In this document: positions 10,972-21,526 of the stretch, in pieces
How the letters are laid out: the number at the start of each line of letters is the position of its first letter
How positions within the stretch are numbered: position 1 is the stretch's first letter
NCBI GenBank assembly: GCA_030247845.1
Contig: JAPDRP010000004.1
Coordinates: 1,116,001-1,180,000 of the forward strand
Reading direction: 5' to 3'
DNA length: 64,000 bases
From: Coniosporium tulheliwenetii
Taxonomy: Eukaryota; Ascomycota; Dothideomycetes
Notes under the pieces: generated by a model
Databases searched by the model: none
What the model saw: only the letters and a program-made list of their open reading frames with translations
Told to the model about the DNA's origin: nothing
Position numbers and translations under genes: made by a program

Positions 10972-13343
10972 ATGCAGTCCATCTGGTTCCGGGCCGCGCA
11001 GACCCGGCGCAGTTGTCGGTGTCCTTCCTGTGTATCAATATCGAACAACCTAGCCATCGCGCGGCGGGCAACGACATTCCCGATACGAAAGCTACAATGG
11101 CCGTCGCCATCATCGACTCTCCTGTACTCCACTATATTCGCCGCGGCAGCTGTGGCGGATGCAAAAGTAAAGGGTGATCGGCGGAATCAATGGGATAAAG
11201 CTATTGCGTCGGCTAAAGAAGAGCTGGAGGAATCTAAGAATGCGCTGCAGAGCGCTCTTGATGCCAAGGGTATGAGCGAGATTGAGGTGGAGAATCGGCA
11301 CTGGACGGGAGTTTTTACGGATCAGTATTTGAACAAGGCGGCGGCTGCCGGGGTGGGCGATTCCGCTTGGGCGATGGATGTCGTGACAAGAACTCAGAAC
11401 GGTGAGGGGTGTACAGGACCGCAGGGTAAGGAATCGCTAGAGGACAAGGAATGGGAAGTCGCACACGATACATTGGGAGTCGGAACCCCCGCCCCGAATG
11501 GCCAGCGAGTTTTGGGCCTGAACTGGACCCCGACAATCTGCCTCCGCAGTCGTTATGGGCTAGCGACAAGATAAGGCGAAAAGCTCTGGATAGAAGGTGG
11601 ACGCCGAAGAAGATGCGAATGTCAGACGCATCCGTCGTCTCTCTCGTCAGCAGATTCATGCTCGCCGCAGAACTTCACTCACAGAGTCCGGCGGCACTTG
11701 AATCTCTCCCGGAAGCCATCCGACCCTTTGCATGCCTCAAGAAGGAAGAGCTGAAGTCTGCCATAGAAGAGGCGCTCGTGATCATCGAAGATATCCGCGG
11801 ATCTTATTTCTGGCACGAGGGCGACAACCTATCCACTCTCGTACCATACCCCTACTACCAGCACGATCCTCACGGCACCTTCCGAGCCATCGGCCGCAGC
11901 AGAGACGACTCCATCTACAGCCTCTTCGAAGAACACTTTGCCAGCCCACAAGAACTACCACTCCCCAGCCTCCTCGCAAGCGTAAGCCACAACCTTCTCA
12001 CCTCGACCGCAGCACCCGACTGCCGCACCTATAACATCCTCCTAACCGGCCTCTCCCGCCTAAAAGCCGACTCCCTCTTCGACAACGCCGTCGAATCCCT
12101 CTACGTAACCAAAGTCCGCCCCAACGAAACAACCTGCGCCACTATTCTCACCAACTACACGCGCCGCGGCCTCAGCGACAAGTTCTTCGACTTCGTGGGC
12201 CGTATGAGGGGCACGCACTCTGGGGGTCTCATGCTCGCGCGACCTGACATCGACATCGACGAGGTCAACGAGACGAGGTTAAGAATCCATCCACGGCGGC
12301 CGGAGAAGATCATTCAGAAAGTGCATCCGACGCCCAAGGTCTTCTCAGCACTCGTCGGGGGGCTGCTGAAGTTTGAAGGCTTCGAGCGGGCCCTGCAGAC
12401 ATGCGCGAATATGAAAGGGGATGGGTGGGGTCTGGATGAGAAGGGGTGGACACATTTCCTGCGGGATTGTGTTGGGAGGAAGAATTGGAGCGCCGGGTTG
12501 GGGATCTGGGACGTCATGCAGACGTTGGGTGCGCGGGGGCGAAAGAGCTTGGATCAGAGGTCGTATGCGACGATGTTGGCGCTTTGTGCGGTTTGTGGGG
12601 AGCAGGACGTTTTTAAGAACGTTTTTGGGGATGCGATCGCGGCGGGGTGGAGGCAGAAAGAGCTGCTGGCTACGGCGAGCGGCATCAGGCGTGGGATCGA
12701 GGAGGAAGTGGAGGCGGCTAAGAGGGAGGAGGAGCAGCGGAGGGCTCAGATACCCACGTCATTTACCTTATCTCCCAAGGCTCCCACCGAAGAAACTTTT
12801 GTATTTGAGGCGGTGGACTCGGAAGATGCGCCGGCAGCCGCCGAGACGCTCATGGAAGGTACTGCTGTGGAGCCACCGGAAACGGCGCCGGAGAGTGCAC
12901 CGCAAGCGGCATCTCTGTGGCAGCGCAGTGTGGTCCAGTCAGACGATGGCTTCACATTAGCGTACGAGGAACTAGGGGATTATCAGGAAGACTTCGCAGA
13001 GGAGGCCAGCCTGGCTTCGCGTGCCGACAACCTCTCCACGAGCAACAGCGCTATGACAGCGCCGGTCATAGAGAATACCATTGCCGAGTGTCAGGCCGAG
13101 CCATCGCTCTCAGCCGCCACTTCTGATCCCCGGAACCAGTCAACTGCAGCCCCGGCCATGAACAGCGAGTCACGTGACGAAGACGGCCAACCAAGTGAGC
13201 TGAGAACCGGAGCGGCGCTTGATGCGACGCCTCGTACGCGATATGTGCCCTGGAGACCACTCTACGTCCGACCACGGACGAGACACGTCAGTGGGGACGC
13301 AGAACGCGCCCAGCGGGCGACGGCGACGGGCCAAATGTATTAG
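10972..13343 (+). CDS. PPR-like mitochondrial protein, reading frame interrupted once
   Basis: Probable mitochondrial RNA-associated protein. The ATG at 10972 begins a basic, hydroxylated leader (MQSIWFRAAQTRRSCRC) typical of mitochondrial import. A second segment in another frame holds a conserved NLPPQSLWA..RRWTPKKM region, then helical repeats of PPR type (for example TYNILLTGLSRLK and YATMLALCAV) and a Glu/Ala-rich low-complexity tail. Adding one C to the C5 run at 11486-11490 joins the two frames without a gap (..GTP-RPEWP..), about 790 residues in all. An 80-nt intron at 11426-11505 would also restore frame but lacks a branch site and would remove the RPEWP segment. The exact RNA target cannot be told. 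Confidence 0.75.
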
Positions 13344-15157
13344 ATGCTCTGTTGTGCGGTATTCAATAGGCGTTACTGGGAGGGTTATGCATTGTGGCGG
13401 CGCTCAAGGGTCACGAGAGCATTGGGACTGTGCAGACTGCACGGCTACGTAGAGGGAAGGTGTATAGTTCACAAAGCCAGACGGCCGAATGTACATACAC
13501 GGTGTGCTTGCCCCTGTGTCCAGTGATAGACCAGGCGGGTGCAACGAGGAGAAACCATCTGGTTGCGCCAGAGTCCTTGGGAAAGCACAGGCGCTTGTGT
13601 AGATATAGGAACGGAACGCCACTCCGACTGTTCAAAGCGCAAGGTTGTGATCGACCCACAAGTCATTGAAATTAGGCGCCTGCGCTGCAAGAACATAGCT
13701 TCATCATCTGCGTGGCGGCGGATTTACTCACCGGATCTTTCAAGCAAGCAAGCAGCTTCTCCACCAACTCAGGGCCCAGCCAGCCACCACCAGAGCGCCT
13801 GCAGCAGAGCTGAACTAGCCTAGCGGGTAAGGAGCACCGGCGTCATCCACGCAGTGAGTTGTGGCGCGCCGTCACAGAACTGGAGCTCTCGGTTGCAGCA
13901 TAGAGGATGGCAGTAGCAGCACCGAGGGTGCTGGCGTGGTTCAGGCGGATTGTAAATAGCCCCTCCCGGAGGCGGGGAGAGAAACTGACGTTTCAATGTA
14001 CAAGCTTCTACCCTAGCAAGTCAGAAAACAAGGGCTTGGAGGGTTGGTGTTGCTCGTTGGCGGGTGACTCGAGTTTCTAGTGGTGGTGAGAAACAATTCA
14101 CTCTAACTGGGACACACGTACGTGGAGAGACACATCGCGTAGACGAGGGCGATCGACGTGATGTGCAATGCATGGCCTGGGACTTGCGCGATAATGGTGA
14201 CACAAGCAATTAAGACTCATGAGGAAAGCGAATTCTAATCGGCTTTGCATGAAAGGACAAAACACGGAGGCAAGCGCGGCCTTGTTCGGTATCCAACGTA
14301 GGCGACATGCCGGAGCAAGACGCTTCTGGTGAACGGCTTCCATCCAACACTTGAGCGCCTTTGGTCGAAAGACGTGTATTCCTACTTGAAATCTCTTGCC
14401 TACGTTTGTCGACGACCAGGTCTTCAGTGGTTGTATCTCTCAAACCTCAAAGGCAGATGGCACTCGAAAGAGTCTCGGACTTCGAACACCGAAAACCACT
14501 GCTTCCATCGAGTATGGTGCTGGTTCAGCTGGTGGCAAGTTGCGGCTTGGATAGCCGTATCTCACTTCGTCCTTCTATGCACATCTTGTCACTAACTGGG
14601 CTCTCATTTTACCCCGTATATTCAATCTTTGAAAAAATCCGTTGCACTCAGCTCTGACCAACATGGGCACACTTGTCGCTGATTTCACGTTGCTAGCTTT
14701 ACTGCCACGTCACATACGAATTTTCAGATCATTGTGTTAATGCAAATCTTTTTGTGTGGGTGAAGTTCCAATCTAGTGAGGTTCCAGACGGTTTCGGAGC
14801 ACGCTTTGATGCTAGCATCAACATGATATATCCCTCTAGCTCTCAATACTTGCCTTCATCCGGGCTCTTTTACCCACTATGGAGATGCCTCCGAGCCTGC
14901 AAGAGATATCCTAGATCCTATACCTATCTCGTTCACTTCTAGCCAGTCCGCAGGCAATACAGAATGCTAGCTCCAACGACAAACCTCATTCTCGCCTCTT
15001 AGACAGTCGCCTTCATACAGGACCCACTCTAGTTGCTAATGCGGACATCGAACTTTGGGCCGCTGGTTCCCTGTCGACTTGCGACCTCGATCGATGTCCT
15101 GCTCTGCGTTCTAGCGTATGCTTGAGGGAACTGTGCTTGGGGGAAGCATGCCAGGAC
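13344..15157. other. Intergenic region, nothing recognised
   Basis: About 1.8 kb between the PPR gene and the ice-binding protein gene. The frames are short, overlap on both strands and show no domain. The right end is the ice-binding promoter. Confidence 0.4.
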
Positions 15158-15164
15158 TATAAAG
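15158..15164 (+). promoter_or_regulatory. TATA box (TATAAAG) of the ice-binding protein gene
   Basis: TATAAAG lies 105 bp before the ATG and is followed by a pyrimidine/CA-rich leader (TCTCATA, CATCCCCCAAC). This fits a TATA-driven, inducible fungal promoter. Confidence 0.55.
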
Positions 15165-15268
15165 ACCCCTTCATCAGCTCCCAATCTCATATTTCAATAC
15201 ATCCCCCAACAACCATTCTATAATCTCATACATAGATTGAACATCCAAGCATCTGCCTACTATACAGC

Positions 15269-16618
15269 ATGCTCTCTTTAGCCACATTCTGTTGCGGACT
15301 TGCACTGGCTGCATTCACTGATGCGCAAATCAGCCTCGGAAGGGCCGCCCCCTTTGGGATAGTCGCGACGACTGCCATAACCAGCACCGGAGCAACAATC
15401 GTTGACGGCCAGCTCGGCATCTTCCCTAACGACGAAACTTCCATCACCGGATTCCCACCCGGTATCTCCGGCCCAGTGTTTGGCGGCGACGCTACGGCCC
15501 AAGCTGCCCGCGACGACGCCACGAGCGCGTACACCGCATTAGCTGCTTTGACGCCCACGACCTCCCTAACGGGCCAGGACCTTGGAGGCATGACCTTATC
15601 TGGTGGCGTGTACAACTTCGCCTCCTCCGGCGGCCTGACGGGTATACTCACGCTTGACGGGCAGGGTAACCCCAACACCCTGTTCGTCTTCCAATTCGGA
15701 TCAACTCTTACGACTGCTTCGGCCTCCTCCGTGGTTCTGATCAACGGTGCCCAGGCCTGCAACGTCTTCTGGCAGGTGGGAAGCTCTGCTACTCTTGGGA
15801 CGACAACGAACTTTGCTGGAAACATCTTGGCTTATGCTTCCATCACCGGCAATGCGGGTGTTACAGTTCAGGGGGCTTTACGCACTCACTGCTGCTGTGA
15901 CGCTGATTGAGGATATCATCACTGCTCAAGGCAGCTGCGGTGCTCCCGTTCCCGCATCGTCAACCACAGCCAGCCCGACAACACTCACCATGATTACATC
16001 CACGGCAGCTTATACGACATCCACCGCAGCTTATACCACAACACCAGGTATGTCCGTTAACCTAAACTTTCCAGACCTTTATTTCCATCACTTTCTCCAT
16101 TCACCATCTCTTCCCCTTCCCGAGTGCTTGCTAACTAACACTGTCTCAGCTTCGACTGTAACAATCACTTCCACCGTAGTTGTCACTGAAAGCGCCAGTC
16201 CGGCCAGTACGGTCACAGTAACGGCCAGCGGCACCGCCGCCACCACTACCGTCACCGATACAGTCGCCACCTCTTACACAAAGTGTACATCCACCACCAC
16301 GAAAACGTCGACCATGTCGACTACAAAGACTGCAAAGGCACCGCAGTGCACATCTACAGCAAAGGCCGCTGCCAAAGACAAACGCGCGCAGCCAGCGACC
16401 AAAACAGTCACCGTCACGTCAACGAAGAAAGGTGGTGGCCCCCGACCTCTACTGTCACCAAAGGTAAGGCCAAGTCAACCAAGATGGTTAAGACGACACA
16501 TACATCCACCACGTCCACGTACTGGACGACGAAGACGACGTCCATGACGTACATTGCCACGATGACGCCGAAATGCACGACCAAAGCTGCGGCAGTCAGG
16601 AGATACCAAAGGATGTAG
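15269..16618 (+). CDS. DUF3494 ice-binding (antifreeze) protein with Ser/Thr-rich tail, two frame shifts
   Basis: Secreted protein of the DUF3494 family, whose beta-solenoid binds ice crystals. The signal peptide is MLSLATFCCGLALAAFTDAQ. The family core follows: GRAAPFGIVATTAITSTG, IFPNDETSITGFPPG, the LTGQDLGG..L.GGVY block, LTLDGQGNPNTLFVFQ and FWQVGSSATLG. The frame then shifts at a G5 run (15871-15875); the last family block (YALTAAVTLIED..) continues in another frame. A 102-nt intron (16048-16149, GTATGT..CAG) follows. The tail is rich in TVT/TTT repeats and shifts back at a C5 run (16439-16443) to end in a Thr/Lys-rich segment. With both shifts reconciled it has about 415 residues. The long mucin-like extension is unusual for the family. 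The gene could be broken, or the indels could be assembly errors. Confidence 0.85.
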
Positions 16619-19089
16619 GGATGGGCGGTGGTCTACAGAAAGGTAGACATAGAGGCGCCGGTTGTAGGATAGTGGGCTCAGTTTCTTACTCGTCTTTTCC
16701 TTTCTCTTTCATTGTAAGGACAGGGGCTTGTTGACAAAAATGCGAGACGGCGCGGGAATATATGCAAGGGTCGGACGGTACAAAAAAAGCTTCAAAGCAG
16801 CCATGATGTGTTCTTTTATTCTCCTTCTGCTCCTTCTGTTGTACATTATTGGAATACAGTCATTACTGAAATTTGTGTTCTTGTGAGATGGACAATGAGA
16901 ACAGAGCACCAAGCGAACAGGCGCATCCGCGTGGCTAACTCTGGGTGCCAGAGCTGCGCGTTTGAAGGAACATCTACGCATTCGAAGAGATGTCTTCCGG
17001 TTGCTGCTCCATGCAAGATCCCGGCTTCCCCGGCTTCCCCGGCTTCGTCTCCCATGCACGTGCCAGCACCGCCACCCCGTTGCCGTCTGCACTTTGGCCC
17101 GTCCGCCCGCCCCGCTGCTGTGCGGCGTCGCACAATCATGGTAGGGCGGAACTTAAATTAAGCTTCTTCTGGCGTTGGAGCAGACCGTGGGCCGGCGATG
17201 GAAACTAGTCACGTCAGCCGTGGTACGATGTTGAGCGTGTGGAAGAGCGCTTGGCAGCTTGGCAACGGCTCTGGAACGACCTCAGAGCAGAGCCGGTAAT
17301 TTACAGCTTGGCTGTACAGGAATTCTGGGAGCGCTGACGGAGTGACGGCTCCTTAGATTGGTCGCTGTTTATGCGAAGTGATGGCCCGGATAGTGCTTGA
17401 AATAAACCGCCGTGATCGCGTCTGGAGCTTCTTGGATAAGAATCACCTGGTGAGTCCTGCGTGCGGAGTCTGGAACAGGCGATCTTGGCCTGAGGTCAGC
17501 GATGATAATAGCCGGTTGGGAAAGCGCAGCGGATTCGCGGACGATGGGGGCGTGATATCATCTTGCTGCCCGAGCGGTTCTTGTCGCATCAGTTGGGCGG
17601 TCTTCGGGCCCCTGTTGCAACACGGAGTCCTCCAATATGACCCTGGCGACAGTGTCACGGACACTGAAATGGGAGCGGTGAAGTTATTGTTTGGCTGCCC
17701 TTCAATTGAGCGACGGATTGCAACTTACCCGTGACTGGCCCGACAGAGTGGAAGAGATCGTGATGGATGAGATGACGGCTTTGCGGGCATGACCCCTGCC
17801 GCCCGTGTATCGGCTCACCGGCGAGCCCGAGCGTGATCTCGCCCTGCTTAAACTTAAACCCAGAAAAAACCACAGGTCGTTAGTTGCTTCTCGGCCTCAG
17901 TTGCGATGAAAAAAGGGACCCTCAGTGCCAGTCTGGGCCGAACAGAAAGCTCAGTCTCACCGCAACCTCGATCTGCTGAACGCTGCACTTTGCCCGGGCA
18001 AATCCATGGCTTGCGCAGAATTGTTGAATGATTACCTGACCAATGCCATTTCACCCTTATGCTTGATATCGCCAGGGGCAGGTGACTTCATAGCAGAAGA
18101 AAGGGTGTAATGTATGTTGAGCCGTGACAACTGCTGCGACGGACGTCGGCCCTGGTATACAAAGACCACATGCGAGCTCGTGCCGGAGGTGTACATTTGT
18201 TCGCCCTGTAGGCAGCGGAATGCCGATCGCGCTCGAAGCGGAACGGACACATGATTGGAATATTGGGCATGATTCGAAGTGGCCCGGCCAACAGAGGCCA
18301 ACACGGGAAAGCTCAGTCATGAAACTTCCGTCAGTCCCGAAGCTCGGAAGGCATCCGGATGGTCTCTCGAATAGCTCGATCCAACCGCCAGGTAACGGGC
18401 GGGCGCACTCCACCCTGTCAAATTCGCAGACAAGCTTTGCAAGGACCAGGCCAGAGAGCCCTAGTAACAAGTCCCTAGATATTGCTCGCGCAGGCCGGGG
18501 AGTTGTTACCGGTAACAACCAAGAAGCGTTGTGCTAAATCGGAACGAACGGCGAGGGCGTGCAGGACGATCCAATCTCCTGCTTCAGCCGTCGCCATGCT
18601 CGTTGATTGACACAACTTGCACACGAGGCCAGGAGTCTTGGCCCTTGCCTCTCCAGTGGGCGGAAAGCTCACGAGCTTCTAATGGCTAGCTGGTGGACAG
18701 CGCGATGCTGATGAATCCCGGCGGATGTAGCGGATTGTTACGGACAGCTAGAATCCTGCCCCGCGCTACTCACAGTGACCTCGAGCACATTTGTCGGTGA
18801 CGACTTCCAGACTGACGTGTCACCACCTCATCAATACTTGCTGATGCTCGAGTCGTGTTATAAGGAGGCCGCGACCTCAAGCTTTCGAACTCTATAATGG
18901 TCTTCACCCTTTCAGTCCTGTACATCTGGACAGCTGAATCTGTATCCCTCACACCAGCAACTCTCCTTCTCACTACTATCATCCATCAGCTTCCCAAGCT
19001 GTAGGTATTCGGTCCTCGAAAGCGCAACCCCATACATATCCGAAGACGCTCATACTCCCACCGCTGTCACTCGAAAAGAGTCCTCCAGC
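16619..19089. other. Gene-poor intergenic region
   Basis: About 2.5 kb without a recognisable gene. There is a short direct repeat of CCGGCTTC units near 17030-17056. TATAAGG at 18859-18865 and a pyrimidine-rich stretch at 18900-18985 may be the promoter of the small gene that follows. Confidence 0.4.
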
Positions 19090-19414
19090 ATGACGAGAAA
19101 CGTTTCCCAAGCTGGGGGAAATGAGGTAATGTCGCACCACTACATCTGTAGTGCCCAAGATTAATCGCTCTCCTCAGCCGCAAAGAAACAACTCGGTCCC
19201 TCAGAACCTTCAAACGACTCACTGGGTGGCCGTAGACCGCCCATGGACGGAATCAAGGGAGGACCAACCGGCTGCAGCCAACAACGCGGAAGCACAAGCG
19301 CATCCAGGATCCTATGACAAGATGAAACGGTTCCTTAGCGAACGTCAGCGGGACGACAGACCGTGGGATCCTGTAGGATATGTCAAAGTAAGAACCAGTA
19401 CAGAGAGAGTTTAG
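19090..19414 (+). CDS. Possible small protein, two exons, function unknown
   Basis: Not recognised. ATG 19090 begins MTRNVSQAGGNE. A 52-nt intron (19126-19177) with GTAATG donor, TTAATC near the branch position and CTCAG acceptor joins in frame to a hydrophilic second exon rich in Gln, Asn, Asp and Arg, with a KMKRFLSERQRDDRPWD segment. The total is 90 residues. Supporting signs are the TATAAGG box about 225 bp upstream, a CT-rich leader and the clean phase-0 splice. A GTAAGA at 19388 could be a further donor, so the 3' end is uncertain. No signal peptide or membrane segment. Confidence 0.35.
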
Positions 19415-21526
19415 TAGCGGGACGGAGGCCCCGTCAATGGGTTGATTCGTGGTGGTGGGCCGGCGAAATTGGCGTTTCCGGTCGTTTGGGAGATGCAAGC
19501 CTCATCAACCGTTCTGATTTCGGTGGTGGGGATGGAAAACGGCTGGTGCCATTTGCCTTTTGCCGTCTTGATGGGGGCTTTTTGGTTACCAGGTGTAAGA
19601 TATCCTAAAGGGACATAACTGTTGCTCAAATACTTTTGTAATCCGTTGCGTCCTGCACAACAGGGTGAGGTCGTTTACGGTAACTGCAGTCAAGAAATTA
19701 TTTTTGGCTACGGCATGCGCAGAGCCCGGCCGTGACCGAAGGGTACGTCGGCGTCTCCTGGTGTGGTTCTAGCTCAACTAAGAAGCGGGCGGCATTCCGG
19801 CAGCGGAGACTTGTTTCAGAAAAGCTTAAAGCTCACCGCGCGGTGACTTGGAACCGCTGACGCTACAGCTGACAAGGGAACTTCGGAGTCTCGAAAGAAC
19901 GCGTGTGCACACTTCCATAATACCGATGGCGACCATGGTACAACAGCGCTTATGCCGTTATCCTCTGGCTGGTGGACCAACCGAGTAAAGGTTACGGTGT
20001 AAGCAACAAGCACCCGGGCAGGTCCATGGGTAGCAGGTCCTGCGCGCCCAGTAAACTGTTGACGGATGCGACTTCAGGACTTCTCGCGGCACCTCGAACG
20101 ATGCGAGCAAGATTGGGAAGTCGCCAGCGTTGGTGGTCCCCAATCCCTGAGATTCGAACAGTGTGGCGTGCATACCTCTCTTGGCATCCGCCGGAACAGG
20201 CTAATGCATGTACATGCAGAGATCGGCAACATTGGACAGGGTTTGGAAGCGCTTATGATTCTAAGCAGGGCAACCCCGCCAGCTGCTGCAGCCCGCGGAT
20301 CAATTGGAAGGCAATTGCGACGCGACGGAAAGAGCGCGCAGAGATTAGTGATCCGTAGCTCCTTGACTGAATCAAAAATGGTATGCGGTGGACGGCTCCC
20401 GGGAGATGGAATAGGTGCTGTGTGCTTTCTGTGCGGAACTGGATGTAAAGCGCCTGTACTGTAATCGAGCGGCGTTGTCAAACTGCCCCCAAGGCTCCAT
20501 GCCATCAGCGGCGCCGCCTACTCAAGCCATGGCAGCCAATACCACCACAAATGGACCAGCGTGAGCATAGCCCCCCATAGCATAGCCCCCTTAGCACTGC
20601 AGTTAAGTGCAGCGTGCTCGCACTTGAGAGGACGTGAGCCCGGATGCGACCTTGACACCTCTTCTGCTTGTTCGTGAGAGCCGCAATGGACCACTTCAGT
20701 CGGCGAAAACCGGTATCACGCCTCCGCGTTCGACGTCAAAGGCGGGACAGCGCCCCGTGATCATGAGCTTTCGTCCTTCTCGCTAGTCGCCCTACCAGAC
20801 TACCCTCGCTTCAGGACGATTCGGGATCCGGGAGAGGCCCGCGGTGGCCCCTCCGTAAAAATGGCCAATAGTACAGATGTATCAGCCCTACTGCTGGCTA
20901 CTGGTCCGTCCGCGAAGCGTCACGAACACCAAGACGTAACAGGTGGACTCGACGACGCCGAGGTATACCTGGGCCGAGACAATGTTCACCGCTATACCGC
21001 GAACAGGAGGCCGCGTCTGCTGCTTGAAAGATTGCCACTGCCAAGGGGTTAGAAAGAAGGCAACAAGGCGTCTGCGTTGACGTCTGCGCGAATCTCGGAT
21101 CGGGCAAACCCTAGGCAGGCCAAGCCTTGGGTACAAACAGTGGACGGAGGGTACAGCGGTGGATTGTCAGCAAAGTCGTCTGAGCTGGATCCTGCAGTCA
21201 CCGCTGGCGCTGGCGCTGGGGCCGGCGCCCTAGACAATTGCTCCAACAGCGTCGACGACAGCATCCGTTCGGGTCCTTCGGGACATGCCCAAATTGGAGG
21301 ATGCCGTCATACGGTCTTCGGACAGACCTGTTATCAAAAGGTCGACGCTGGCACACGATGTTGGTCCTGTTGCTCGGTGCGGCGGGAGCTACAATACTGC
21401 ATCCCGTAATCAGCGCTGGTCTCCTATATGCGGCTCAAGTTCAAGAACGCAACAAACCTTTTGCGGTCGAGAACCTCGACCACACAGCAGCAGCACGACG
21501 GGGATACATTCCTACAAGACAACAGA
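19415..21526. other. Long 5' region of the C2H2 factor gene
   Basis: About 2.1 kb without a supported gene. A short imperfect duplication of a CATAGCCCCC-like unit occurs near 20566-20590, and a GGCGCT-type repeat near 21202-21230. This is probably promoter and 5' leader of the downstream transcription factor. Confidence 0.35.

Noticed and set aside
11426..11505. 80-nt intron joining the two halves of the PPR gene
   Set aside because: It keeps frame but lacks a branch site and deletes a conserved-looking RPEWP segment; one extra C in the C5 run explains the data better. Not fully excluded.
17030..17060. Short CCGGCTTC direct repeats as a CRISPR or regulatory array
   Set aside because: There are only about three adjoining 8-9 base units, with no spacers; this is a simple low-complexity repeat in a eukaryotic genome.
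16619..21526. Possible transposon or further genes in the gene-poor stretch
   Set aside because: No terminal repeats, transposase or reverse-transcriptase motifs were seen; the frames are short and mutually overlapping.
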